A stretch of 14,219 nt of DNA, from NCBI GenBank assembly GCA_001818895.1, contig MHLB01000064.1:12718-26936 (forward strand), written 5' to 3'. A model generated the notes under the pieces. The model was not told the DNA's origin, ran no database searches, and saw nothing but the letters and a program-made list of their open reading frames with translations. A program made the position numbers and the translations under genes. The stretch is from Candidatus Liptonbacteria bacterium RIFCSPLOWO2_01_FULL_53_13. GTDB taxonomy: Bacteria; Patescibacteriota; Minisyncoccia; UBA6257; 2-01-FULL-56-20. Below, one piece after another: positions 6,318 through 13,046 of this stretch. Position 1 is the stretch's first letter. Every line of letters begins with the position of its first letter.

Positions 6318-6326
6318 AGTATACCA
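6318..6326 (-). promoter_or_regulatory. Extended -10 promoter of the arsR-like gene
   Basis: Minus-strand TGGTATACT is a TGn-extended -10 box. Seven bases (TATAGAT) separate it from the ATG, so transcription would start at or next to the start codon (leaderless mRNA). No good -35 box is visible. Confidence 0.55.
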
Positions 6327-6346
6327 TATCGTCTACGCTATTTCCT

Positions 6347-6378
6347 TCACTTTCCAATTCGCGTGAATTGGAAAGTGA
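6347..6378. repeat. 32-bp near-perfect palindrome upstream of the arsR-like gene
   Basis: TCACTTTCCAATTCGC is followed by its reverse complement apart from one central pair (6361/6364). It shares the 26-nt core with the palindrome at 5979-6014, differing by one central base. It sits between the patatin stop and the arsR promoter, about 37 nt before the ATG. An operator or a dispersed palindromic repeat are both possible. Confidence 0.85.
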
Positions 6379-6398
6379 GATGGAGCCTGGTGGTAGCA

Positions 6399-7238
6399 TT
6401 ATCTCCCGGTTCCGCCCCGGGACCTTACGAAGTCCCTTGCATCAATTATCCCCATGTCAATGGCTTCGTGTATTCTCTTTTTGTTCGTATCAAGGATTGA
6501 GCGTAATGGAATCTGAGTTTTCGGCCTGATGACGGTCACGTGTCGGTTGCATGAAATTAATTCCTCAATCTCTCGGACTTTTCTCTCGTATGTGGTAAGC
6601 AATCCGGCGACGGACGGGGGCAGGAATAACGACGCAACGGGATGAAAAAATCTAAACCGCTTCTCAACATAAAATCCTTCCGGTTTGTTATACACGGCGA
6701 TAATCTCGTCATAACCGTCCTCGATGGCTTTGTGTACGGGAAGAGGACAAGATAGTCCGCCATCGACATAGCGAACGTTGTCTATTGACACCGGACGATG
6801 GGCAAAAGGAAGAGCGGCTGAGGCTTGCATGCATTCAAATAGATTCTCTCTGTCCGGCTTGCGATACACCGTCTTGCCAGAAGAATATTCGGTGAGCGCA
6901 TACATCAGGCTCGCAGATACCTTGAAAACCTTTTCAACGTCCAAGAATGAAATCTCGTTCTGAAAAATCCCGGTGAGATATTCCAGATCAAGGACCTCGC
7001 GGCGCCGAAGAGGGTTCCAAAAGTTTACCAGTTTCCTGCCGTCAACGAAATTTCGCCATGTGCTTTCAAGCGTATCCGGCTGATTTGCCAAAAAGAACGT
7101 TGCGGCGAAAACCCCTACCGACGAAGCAAAAACCGCATCAAAATAGTCCGGTCCTAATTCTCTGCAAAGCGTAGCGACTACTCCTGCGTCATATCCACCC
7201 CTTAAACCGCCCATACCCACAACAAGAGCCCTTCTCAT
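6399..7238 (-). CDS. Patatin-like phospholipase
   Basis: Patatin-family proteins are Ser-Asp dyad lipid acyl hydrolases. The oxyanion-hole motif GMGGLRGGYDAG is at 8-19, the nucleophile is in ASSVG at 38-42 (S40; usual form G-x-S-x-G, with Ala for the first Gly here), and the Asp is in VDGG (D159). QASAALPFAHRP at 138-149 is a conserved patatin region. The length of 279 residues suits a stand-alone bacterial member of the RssA/YjjU type. No signal peptide is seen, so it is probably cytoplasmic or peripheral. The ATG at 7238 is preceded by TATAAC (about 15 nt upstream), a weak -10 candidate. The neighbouring slipin suggests membrane lipid maintenance (inference). Confidence 0.9.
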   Translation of the reverse strand: MRRALVVGMGGLRGGYDAGVVATLCRELGPDYFDAVFASSVGVFAATFFLANQPDTLESTWRNFVDGRKLVNFWNPLRRREVLDLEYLTGIFQNEISFLDVEKVFKVSASLMYALTEYSSGKTVYRKPDRENLFECMQASAALPFAHRPVSIDNVRYVDGGLSCPLPVHKAIEDGYDEIIAVYNKPEGFYVEKRFRFFHPVASLFLPPSVAGLLTTYERKVREIEELISCNRHVTVIRPKTQIPLRSILDTNKKRIHEAIDMGIIDARDFVRSRGGTGR

Positions 7239-7305
7239 TATTAAAGCCTGTTATAAAACATTCTCTTTTTTCCACAAAAGTACGCAGGGGGCTGATTTTC
7301 CTATT

Positions 7306-8073
7306 TCATTTTTGCGTATCCTCTTTCATCATTTTCCACGCCTCCTTCACCGTCGTCATGAATTGCGCGGGAAAGATGATCGTGGAGTTCTTTTCCACGC
7401 TGATCTCCGCCATGGTCTGTAGTGTGCGCAACTGGAGCGCCACGGGGTGCAACGCCATAAGGTCGGCGGCCTGGCCGAGTTTCTCGGCGGCCTGGAATTC
7501 GCCCTCGGCGGCTACGATCTTCGCGCGCCGTTCGCGCTCCGCTTCGGCCTCTTTCGCCATGGCGCGCTGCATATTATCGGGAAGCGTGATGTCCTTGATC
7601 TCAACCACGCTTACCTCCACGCCCCACGGCTCCGTATGCGCATCAATGACATTCTTGATCTGCGTGTTGATGGCCGAAGTCTGCGCGAGAAGCTGGTCAA
7701 GCATAAACTGCCCGACCACGTTTCGCACCGTCGTCTGGCTGATCTGGTTCACCGCTTGGTATACGTTCTCAATCGCCACAACCGCTTTTTGCGGATGAAC
7801 GACCCGATAGTACGCCACGGCGGCGATGTCAATGGATACGTTGTCTTTCGTAATGATTTTCTGCGACGGAATGTCCATGGTCACCGTCCGGAAACTGATG
7901 CGCACCATCCGTTCAAGAATCGGAATGACGAGGATGAGGCCGGGCCCGCGGGTGTTCCGCAACCGGCCGAGGAAAAAGATGACGGCGCGCTCGTATTCCT
8001 TCACGACCCTTATGCTCGCGAGAAGAACCGCTACCACGAACCAAATGACCCCTGTGAGTATGTCCATGGGCAT
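7306..8073 (-). CDS. Slipin / stomatin-like SPFH (Band 7) membrane protein
   Basis: SPFH proteins oligomerise at membranes and organise lipid microdomains or protease complexes. From ATG 8073 the product is 255 residues: an N-terminal membrane segment (about 4-22, ILTGVIWFVVAVLLASI), then the Band 7 core with KEYERAVIFFLGRL, GPGLILVIPILERM and ITKDNVSIDIAAVAYYRV, then the charged helix AKEAEAERERRAKIVAAEGE and a C-terminal helical region. The frame extends upstream to 8169, but those residues run through a palindromic repeat and precede the hydrophobic segment, so 8073 (or the ATG at 8067) is preferred. No NfeD-type partner gene, common next to slipins, is seen in the window. Confidence 0.9.
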   Translation of the reverse strand: MPMDILTGVIWFVVAVLLASIRVVKEYERAVIFFLGRLRNTRGPGLILVIPILERMVRISFRTVTMDIPSQKIITKDNVSIDIAAVAYYRVVHPQKAVVAIENVYQAVNQISQTTVRNVVGQFMLDQLLAQTSAINTQIKNVIDAHTEPWGVEVSVVEIKDITLPDNMQRAMAKEAEAERERRAKIVAAEGEFQAAEKLGQAADLMALHPVALQLRTLQTMAEISVEKNSTIIFPAQFMTTVKEAWKMMKEDTQK

Positions 8074-8164
8074 ACTATACAACCGAAACGGAGAAGGTGC
8101 AATATTCTTTAAAAACGACCAGAACGCGGTGGGGTGACCCTCCCTCGCTTCTGCTAAAGGCGGG

Positions 8165-8179
8165 TCCACCTCTGGTGGA
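8165..8179. repeat. 15-nt palindrome upstream of the slipin gene
   Basis: TCCACCTCTGGTGGA is a 6-bp stem with a 3-base loop. It is a diverged match of TCCGCCTCCGGCGGA at 4809-4823, with compensating changes on both arms. CGGCGGGC follows shortly, as in the first element. The interval 8074-8236 has no gene. Confidence 0.55.
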
Positions 8180-8236
8180 AAAGCTCCGGCGGGCAGGGAT
8201 TCTTCTTTTCTATCGTAGGAAAACTCACGAACAAGG

Positions 8237-8323
8237 CGGAGGCGGTAGGATTCGAACCTACGATACCGTTTCCGGTATAACTGTTTTCAAGACAGTCCCG
8301 TTCGACCGCTCTGGCACGCCTCC
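8237..8323 (-). tRNA. tRNA-Ser (anticodon UGA)
   Basis: The acceptor stem GGAGGCG/CGCCTCC, the anticodon arm ACTGT-CTTGAAA-ACAGT (anticodon TGA, reading UCA-type Ser codons), a long variable arm TACCG-GAAA-CGGTA and the T-arm GTAGG-TTCGAAT-CCTAC give a class II serine tRNA. The discriminator is G, as usual for Ser. No CCA is encoded. Confidence 0.95.
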
Positions 8324-8381
8324 GCGCTGGAGAGAAATTTGGATTTTACCTGCCGCTTATAAACTTATCACCTTTTTTCCG

Positions 8382-8454
8382 TAGCTCCAAGGGGAATCGA
8401 ACCCCTGTTCCTGCGATGAGAACGCAGTGTCCTAGGCCACTAGACGATGGAGCC
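8382..8454 (-). tRNA. tRNA-Glu (anticodon CUC)
   Basis: The acceptor GGCTCCA pairs with TGGAGCT (G1-U72 wobble). The D-arm region is ATCGTCTAGTGGCCTAGGAC, the anticodon arm CTGCG-TTCTCAT-CGCAG (anticodon CTC, reading GAG) and the T-arm AGGGG-TTCGATT-CCCCT. The discriminator is A and no CCA is encoded. Confidence 0.94.
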
Positions 8455-8532
8455 GTTCAGATATCATAGTATCTCATTTTATCGCCGGAGAGAAACCATA
8501 TGCCTGTCCCGTTTAAATCACTCTGATCTCTA

Positions 8533-8574
8533 CTATTCGCGTTATTTCGCTATATTCGCGCTATTCGCGATTAC
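8533..8574. repeat. 42-nt TCGC-motif repeat, copy 1, overlapping the murF 3' end
   Basis: TCGC motifs recur at 10, 9 and 9 nt spacing inside a 42-nt block that ends GATTAC. It matches copy 2 at 9940-9981 in 37 of 42 positions. The murF reading frame runs through it and stops at 8542-8544 inside it. Confidence 0.85.
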
Positions 8575-9873
8575 TGCCCGTAGCTCCTTCGGCTGGCTGA
8601 TTTCCTCTACCACAATCTCAAGATGCATGCCCCGCGACGCTTTGACGAGCACCAAATCCCCTTTCTTTACCAGATCGCGCACTTCGCCCTTGGCGTCGTC
8701 CGCCGTGTCAAAGGTGCGGATGGCGCGCTTCTGCATCCCTGCGTCGCGCGCCGCCTCCGCGATGAATTTCGCCCTCGGTCCTATCGCGATAAGCGCGTCC
8801 GCGCTCTTCGGCACCAGTTTTCCGATGCGTTCGTGCGCGTCCGTCGCGTAGGCGCCAAGCTCAAGCATATCGCCCAACACCGCGATTTTCCGCTTCCCCG
8901 GCAAGTCGCGCAGCGCACGGAGCGCCGCTTGCATGGAAAGCAGGCTCGCATTATACGCATCATCTATTATCAAGCTTTCTTTTATGCCTTCCACAAGCTC
9001 CATTCTGCTGTGCGCGGGGCGGTAGAGGGAAAGCGCCTCGGAGATACTAACGAGATTCATCCCGAAAATCAAACCGGTGCACGCGGCCGCGGCGGCCGCA
9101 TACGCGTTTGATTCGCCAAGCACTCCTTCTATCCGCACCGGCACAAAGCTTCCTCCGTATTCAAGCTTGAAGAATATTCCCACCGGCCGGTCGCCCTGAA
9201 CGCGATGCTCAAACCCTGTGATGCGCACTTCCGCGTCTTCTCCGAACCCGTAGGTCATCACGTGCGCCCGCGTGCGGTCCGCGACCTTCATCACGCTCTT
9301 GTCGTCGGCATTCAAGATCGCGAATGATGCCGAGGGCAGGCATTCTATGAGCCGCGCCTTCTCTCGCGCCACTTCTTCCGCCCCTGCGTAAAACTCCACG
9401 TGTACGGGAATCTCCCCCACCGCGGTGATCACGCTCACGTTCGGGCGCGCGATGGAAAGCAGTTCGCGCAGGTCCCCCGGCCGGTCCGCGCCGTATTCAA
9501 GCACGAGAATTTCCGGATACTGCGCTCTCCGTCCCGCGATGATCCGGAAGGACGACAGCGCGATAACCTTCACCCAAAACAAGAATTTCCGTGCGAGCTT
9601 CTTGCCCGCTTCCTGGTCCCGGCTCACAAGCCGCCATTCCCCGTCGCTCCAGTCGCCCAAAATAGCAAGCGGAAGCCCGAGCTCGTTGTTCGCGTTCCCC
9701 TTCGCCCACCGCACGTGGCGTTCCGCGCCTACTACCGCGGCAACCGCCATTTTCGCGGAGGTCTTGCCGACGCTTCCCGTCACCCCGATGATCCCGGGAC
9801 GAAAACGCCAGATGGTCAATCGGGCGAGTTGCTTAAGCGTATGCTGAAGAAGTGAAATTAATTTTCTTTTCAT
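8542..9873 (-). CDS. murF: MurF-type Mur ligase (UDP-MurNAc-tripeptide--D-Ala-D-Ala ligase)
   Basis: MurF adds D-Ala-D-Ala to the UDP-MurNAc-tripeptide in the cytoplasm. From ATG 9873 the product is 443 residues: P-loop GVTGSVGKTSAKM (about 30-42), NANNELGLPLAIL, the Mur-ligase motif DDAYNASLLSM and the C-terminal-domain motif VLGDMLELG. The ATP loop begins at residue 30, whereas classical MurF has an N-terminal substrate domain of about 80 residues or more before it, so that domain is missing or very reduced. An insertion of about 35 residues (region around GEWRLVSRDQEAGKK) follows the Asn-rich motif. An upstream start at 9906 is rejected because the extension is a translated repeat. The last residues VIANSANIAK are encoded by the 42-nt repeat. 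Context (dcw cluster, ddl nearby) supports MurF over other Mur ligases. Confidence 0.85.
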   Translation of the reverse strand: MKRKLISLLQHTLKQLARLTIWRFRPGIIGVTGSVGKTSAKMAVAAVVGAERHVRWAKGNANNELGLPLAILGDWSDGEWRLVSRDQEAGKKLARKFLFWVKVIALSSFRIIAGRRAQYPEILVLEYGADRPGDLRELLSIARPNVSVITAVGEIPVHVEFYAGAEEVAREKARLIECLPSASFAILNADDKSVMKVADRTRAHVMTYGFGEDAEVRITGFEHRVQGDRPVGIFFKLEYGGSFVPVRIEGVLGESNAYAAAAAACTGLIFGMNLVSISEALSLYRPAHSRMELVEGIKESLIIDDAYNASLLSMQAALRALRDLPGKRKIAVLGDMLELGAYATDAHERIGKLVPKSADALIAIGPRAKFIAEAARDAGMQKRAIRTFDTADDAKGEVRDLVKKGDLVLVKASRGMHLEIVVEEISQPKELRAVIANSANIAK

Positions 9874-9878
9874 AATGA

Positions 9879-9981
9879 GTAGTCGCGAACAATGCGAATT
9901 TAGCAAATATCGCTAATGGGTTAATTGGTAATGCTGATTCTATTTGCGTTATTTTGCTACATTCGCGATATTCGTGATTAC
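9879..9981. repeat. Inverted pair of the 42-nt TCGC-motif repeat between ftsI and murF
   Basis: Copy 2 (9940-9981) is in the same orientation as the copy at 8533-8574. A diverged inverted copy (about 9879-9919) has GCGAA-type units at 9885, 9894, 9903 and 9912, a 9-nt period. About 20 nt separate the arms, so the ftsI-murF spacer could form a large imperfect hairpin. The ftsI stop codon (9980-9978) lies at the GATTAC end of copy 2. Confidence 0.8.
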
Positions 9982-11600
9982 TCTGCCCTGTCCGGCGCCA
10001 CATTATAATAATTAAGAATGAACTGCGCGAGGTCGCGGAATGCGGGCACCACGGTCGTTCCCGCGAGCGGTGCACCTTCCGGCTCGTTCAGTTTCAGCAA
10101 GATGATGAAGCGCGGATTGCTCGTAGGTCCGAACCCTATATAGGTGTGGTTCACCTGCTCGGTGTACCCGCCGCGCACAAAATCCGGCACCTGCGCGGTC
10201 CCTGTTTTTCCCGCAATCGCATATCCTTTTATCTTCGCCACTTCCGCCTTGTCAACCGCGGAGGTCATCATGCCAGTAACCGCCCGCGCCGTATCGGCGC
10301 TTATCACGCGGCGTATTTCTTTCTGCCCCAGCTCGCTGTTCACGTAGGGGCGCATAAGCGTCCCTCCGTTCGCGATCGCCGCGATGGCGTTTATGATCCC
10401 CAACGGCGTCACGGATATTCCCTGTCCGAACGACGCCGCCGCGAATGCGATGGGCGGAGCGTCTTTTTTCTCCATCACCCGCACGTTTCCGCTCACCTCT
10501 CCGGGCGCATCAATTCCCGTCTTCTCGCCGAATCCGAATTTCGCCACGTACGATCTGAATATGGCGTCTCCCGTCTGCCGCTGGGCGAACGCCGCGCCGG
10601 TGTTCAGGGATTTCTCTATGACCTGCGTCATCGTCACCGTCCCGTGCGCCTTCAAGTCCCAGTTTTTGATCTCCTTTCCGTTCAGCTTCAGCGACCCGGT
10701 ATCGTAAAATTTCGTGTCGGGCGTAATTTTCCCCGCGTCAATCCCCGCCGCCATGGTGATCACCTTGAATACCGAGCCCGGCTCGTACACTTTTTGGGTC
10801 GCGGGGTTCAGGAAGTCCGCGATGCGGGCGTCGCTGTACGCGTTCGGGTCAAAGTTCGGCACGCTTCCCATCGCGAGAATTTTTCCCGTTTTCGGGTCTT
10901 CCACGATCACGCTCCCTCCTTTCGCGCGGTGGTCGGCAAGCGCCTGCGCAAGGATCTTTTCCGCCTCCGCCTGGATATTCGTGTCAATGGTAAGCACGAT
11001 GTTTTCCCCCGCTTCGGGAGGCACCACTTTCCCCCCTTCCTGCGAACCCTTTTTTCCGGCAAGTTCCGCTTGATAATATTCCTCAAGCCCGTAATGTCCG
11101 CCTTCGGACAGATCGTTCTTGTTCGGCCCTACGTACCCGAGCACATGCGCCGCAATCCTGCCGAAGGGATAAAATCGGTCCGACGCGGCGTCCACGTATA
11201 CGCCTTTCATTTTCAAATCCCCCACGCGCCCGGCGATTTCAAACGATGTTTTCTTTTCCAGAAGCTCATAGGTACTGTCTTTTTTGGAAAGCTTTTTTTC
11301 CAGGTCTTCCGGAGGCAATCCCAAAATGCCCGAGAGTGCCTGCACGGTTTCCTGAACATCCTCGATCGCCTTCGGCACCGCGTAGATCTGCGGGAATTCC
11401 TTGTTGGACACGGCGGGTACGCGCGTTCCCGTTTTATCAACGAAATAAATCAGTCCGCGCGGCGCATCAAGCACCGCCTGCGACGCCGCCTGGGCAAAAT
11501 AATACTCGCCTTTGGTGAGTTGGAGTCCGTATAAATGGAACACGAGCCCGCTATAGGCGAGCGCGAACCCGAACATCACTAGCGAGAGGCGAGAGACCAT
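9978..11600 (-). CDS. ftsI: Peptidoglycan transpeptidase FtsI / class B penicillin-binding protein
   Basis: This is the septal transpeptidase that crosslinks peptidoglycan at the division site. The 540-residue protein has an N-terminal membrane anchor (about 7-27), a PBP dimerisation domain containing APRGLIY (46-52), and a transpeptidase domain with all three active-site motifs: SVFK (nucleophile S276), SLN (331-333) and KTGT (465-468). No PASTA domains follow. The ATG at 11600 lies inside the ftsL gene (22-nt overlap), suggesting translational coupling; the ATG at 11576, just after the ftsL stop, is an alternative. Position after ftsL and before murF is standard dcw order. An elongation-type PBP2 is possible but less likely given the context. 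Confidence 0.95.
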   Translation of the reverse strand: MVSRLSLVMFGFALAYSGLVFHLYGLQLTKGEYYFAQAASQAVLDAPRGLIYFVDKTGTRVPAVSNKEFPQIYAVPKAIEDVQETVQALSGILGLPPEDLEKKLSKKDSTYELLEKKTSFEIAGRVGDLKMKGVYVDAASDRFYPFGRIAAHVLGYVGPNKNDLSEGGHYGLEEYYQAELAGKKGSQEGGKVVPPEAGENIVLTIDTNIQAEAEKILAQALADHRAKGGSVIVEDPKTGKILAMGSVPNFDPNAYSDARIADFLNPATQKVYEPGSVFKVITMAAGIDAGKITPDTKFYDTGSLKLNGKEIKNWDLKAHGTVTMTQVIEKSLNTGAAFAQRQTGDAIFRSYVAKFGFGEKTGIDAPGEVSGNVRVMEKKDAPPIAFAAASFGQGISVTPLGIINAIAAIANGGTLMRPYVNSELGQKEIRRVISADTARAVTGMMTSAVDKAEVAKIKGYAIAGKTGTAQVPDFVRGGYTEQVNHTYIGFGPTSNPRFIILLKLNEPEGAPLAGTTVVPAFRDLAQFILNYYNVAPDRAE

Positions 11601-11893
11601 TGTGCGTCTAAGGTGAGATATTTTGGCGACTTGTCTTTTACCAATGCATGTTCCGCCGCGAGCGATTCAAGCTGCGCCGAGCCCATAAGCGCGAATATCT
11701 TGTCGCGCACGAGCGCGCTTTCCGTTTCAATGTCCTGCGCGTCGCTTTTCAACTTGGCGACGCGGTGCTCCGCGTCCACCAGCCCGTTATAGGAATATAC
11801 GAGCGAAAGGGCGCCCGCGAACACGGCGAGAATAAGCGCGCCGAGCACGTAGTTGATAAGCGGGATCTGTTTGTGGGGTTGGAGGATGGTCAT
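11579..11893 (-). CDS. ftsL: FtsL-like divisome protein
   Basis: This small bitopic membrane protein has 104 residues: a short cytoplasmic N-terminus, one membrane segment (about 14-34, NYVLGALILAVFAGALSLVY) and then a coiled-coil-prone region (about 36-75, rich in A, E, K, L and D). That layout, with its place between rsmH and ftsI, is the classical FtsL position. FtsL works with FtsB and FtsQ to activate FtsWI. Sequence conservation in the family is low, so the call rests on architecture and synteny. The end overlaps the ftsI start by 22 nt. A heptad array lies 15 nt upstream of the ATG and no Shine-Dalgarno sequence is evident. Confidence 0.82.
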   Translation of the reverse strand: MTILQPHKQIPLINYVLGALILAVFAGALSLVYSYNGLVDAEHRVAKLKSDAQDIETESALVRDKIFALMGSAQLESLAAEHALVKDKSPKYLTLDAQWSLASR

Positions 11894-11908
11894 AGGTTTG
11901 GTAAATGT

Positions 11909-11997
11909 CTAATGACTAATATCTAATTTCTAAATAATCAATTTGGATATTGAAACATTTTGGCATTTATTAGGCACTAGTAATTAGAAATTGGTCA
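11909..11997. repeat. Inverted heptad array pair between rsmH and ftsL
   Basis: Four CTAANNN units begin at 11909, 11916, 11923 and 11930. After about 33 nt, four TTAG-like units begin at 11970, 11977, 11984 and 11991 (TTAGGCA, CTAGTAA, TTAGAAA, TTGGTCA). The rsmH stop codon is the TTA at 11984, so the second array extends into the rsmH coding sequence. Confidence 0.82.
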
Positions 11998-12880
11998 TTC
12001 TGGCTGTTCTTAATTTCGCCGTTCTGCTTCTTGGATTTTGCAAAATTTCTTCCCGGGCGGGTACGATGGGCTTTTTGGTAATAAGTTCAACCGTTCCTTC
12101 CTGTGCAAGTTTTTTAAAATGTGTCTTCACGATCCTGTCCTCAAGCGAGTGGAAGGTGATGATGGCGACGCGTCCTCCTTGATTCATGATTTCCGGAATC
12201 GCCCCGAGCAGTGTCTCCAGGTTTTCCAGTTCCCCGTTCGCGTATATCCGCAACGCCTGGAATGTTCTCGTTGCCGGGTCAATTCTTCCGCGTTCGTATC
12301 CTTTGGGCACTGCGTTCCGTACGGCCTCTGCAAGTTCGCCCGTCGTCAGAATCCGCTTCTTCCGTCCGCGTTCTTTTACCGCCCGCGCAATTCTTCCCGC
12401 CATGCGCTCTCCCCCGAATTCCCGGATGACTCTCTCAAGTTCGTCTGCGCGCATCCCGGCGATGAGTTCGCGAACCGGTACGCGCGAGTCGGAGTAGGTC
12501 ATAAGGAGCGGCTCGTTGCGCATAAAGCTGAACCCCCTACCTGACGATGCGATCTGTTCCGAGGAAAACCCGAGGTCAAGGAGCAGTCCATCCGCCTTCG
12601 GCACGCCGGAGCGTTTCGCGAAAGCGGCCTTCATTATTTTCGGAATCTCCGCATAATTTCCGCACGTGAGCGCGACATTCTTCTTTCCTTTCCATTCTTC
12701 CCTCCGCGCGCGTATCATTCCCTCGTCCCAGTCCACGCCGAGCAGTTTCCCCTTTTCCCCTATGCGCGAAAGTATCTCTCTCGCATGTCCCCCGCCGTCA
12801 ATCGTGCCGTCTATGAAAAATTCTCCCGGCCTGGGGTCAAGCGCTTCTAAAACTTCATGTAAAAGAACCGGAGTATGCAT
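11984..12880 (-). CDS. rsmH: 16S rRNA m4C1402 methyltransferase RsmH (MraW)
   Basis: RsmH N4-methylates C1402 in the decoding centre of 16S rRNA using SAM. The 298-residue protein begins HTPVLLHEVLEAL, has the SAM-binding loop DGTIDGGGHA (24-33), LLLDLGFSSEQI (about 98-109), then RGFSFM, and RIDPATRTFQALRIYANGE plus ITFHSLEDRIVK towards the C-terminus, all family hallmarks. Length is normal. The conserved end SRTAKLRTAR is followed by MTNF, whose final codons come from the heptad array. ATG 12880 is preceded by another array 8 nt upstream rather than by a Shine-Dalgarno sequence. It follows mraZ, the standard dcw order. Confidence 0.97.
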   Translation of the reverse strand: MHTPVLLHEVLEALDPRPGEFFIDGTIDGGGHAREILSRIGEKGKLLGVDWDEGMIRARREEWKGKKNVALTCGNYAEIPKIMKAAFAKRSGVPKADGLLLDLGFSSEQIASSGRGFSFMRNEPLLMTYSDSRVPVRELIAGMRADELERVIREFGGERMAGRIARAVKERGRKKRILTTGELAEAVRNAVPKGYERGRIDPATRTFQALRIYANGELENLETLLGAIPEIMNQGGRVAIITFHSLEDRIVKTHFKKLAQEGTVELITKKPIVPAREEILQNPRSRTAKLRTARMTNF

Positions 12881-12888
12881 AACAATGT

Positions 12889-13046
12889 CTAATTCCTAAT
12901 GTCTAATTTCTAAATAATCACCTTTCCCTCTTTGTCATTCCCGCGCCCGCTACGCCGAAGCTCCAGCGAGGCGAGAAGGCGGGAATCCAGATTGTCTTTA
13001 ATTAGGTCAATTAGAAATTCGGCATTAGTCATTCCTGAATTAGATT
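12889..13046. repeat. Heptad array pair between mraZ and rsmH, enclosing a GC-rich inverted repeat
   Basis: Four CTAANNN units begin at 12889, 12896, 12903 and 12910. TTAG-type units lie at 13002, 13011, 13018, 13025, 13032 and 13040, with the phase broken at two places. The mraZ stop (TTA at 13040-13042) is in the last unit. The spacer holds a separate inverted repeat (12937-12986). Confidence 0.78.
12937..12986. repeat. ATTCCCGC...GCGGGAAT inverted repeat in the mraZ-rsmH spacer
   Basis: A perfect 8-bp stem, ATTCCCGC (12937-12944) and GCGGGAAT (12979-12986), closes a GC-rich interior with partial internal complementarity. It resembles REP-like elements found in many bacteria. It is GC-rich, unlike the AT-rich arrays on both sides, so it looks inserted. 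Confidence 0.65.

Noticed and set aside
8074..8169. Upstream start for the slipin gene at 8169
   Set aside because: The extension runs through a palindromic repeat and precedes the N-terminal membrane segment; ATG 8073 or 8067 is more natural.
9874..9906. Upstream start for murF at 9906
   Set aside because: The added residues are a translation of the inverted 42-nt repeat; ATG 9873 gives the family-like start.
10146..11534. Long plus-strand open frame (462 codons) opposite ftsI
   Set aside because: It is rich in Arg and His without domain motifs and lies wholly antisense to a gene with intact penicillin-binding motifs; a GC-driven shadow frame.
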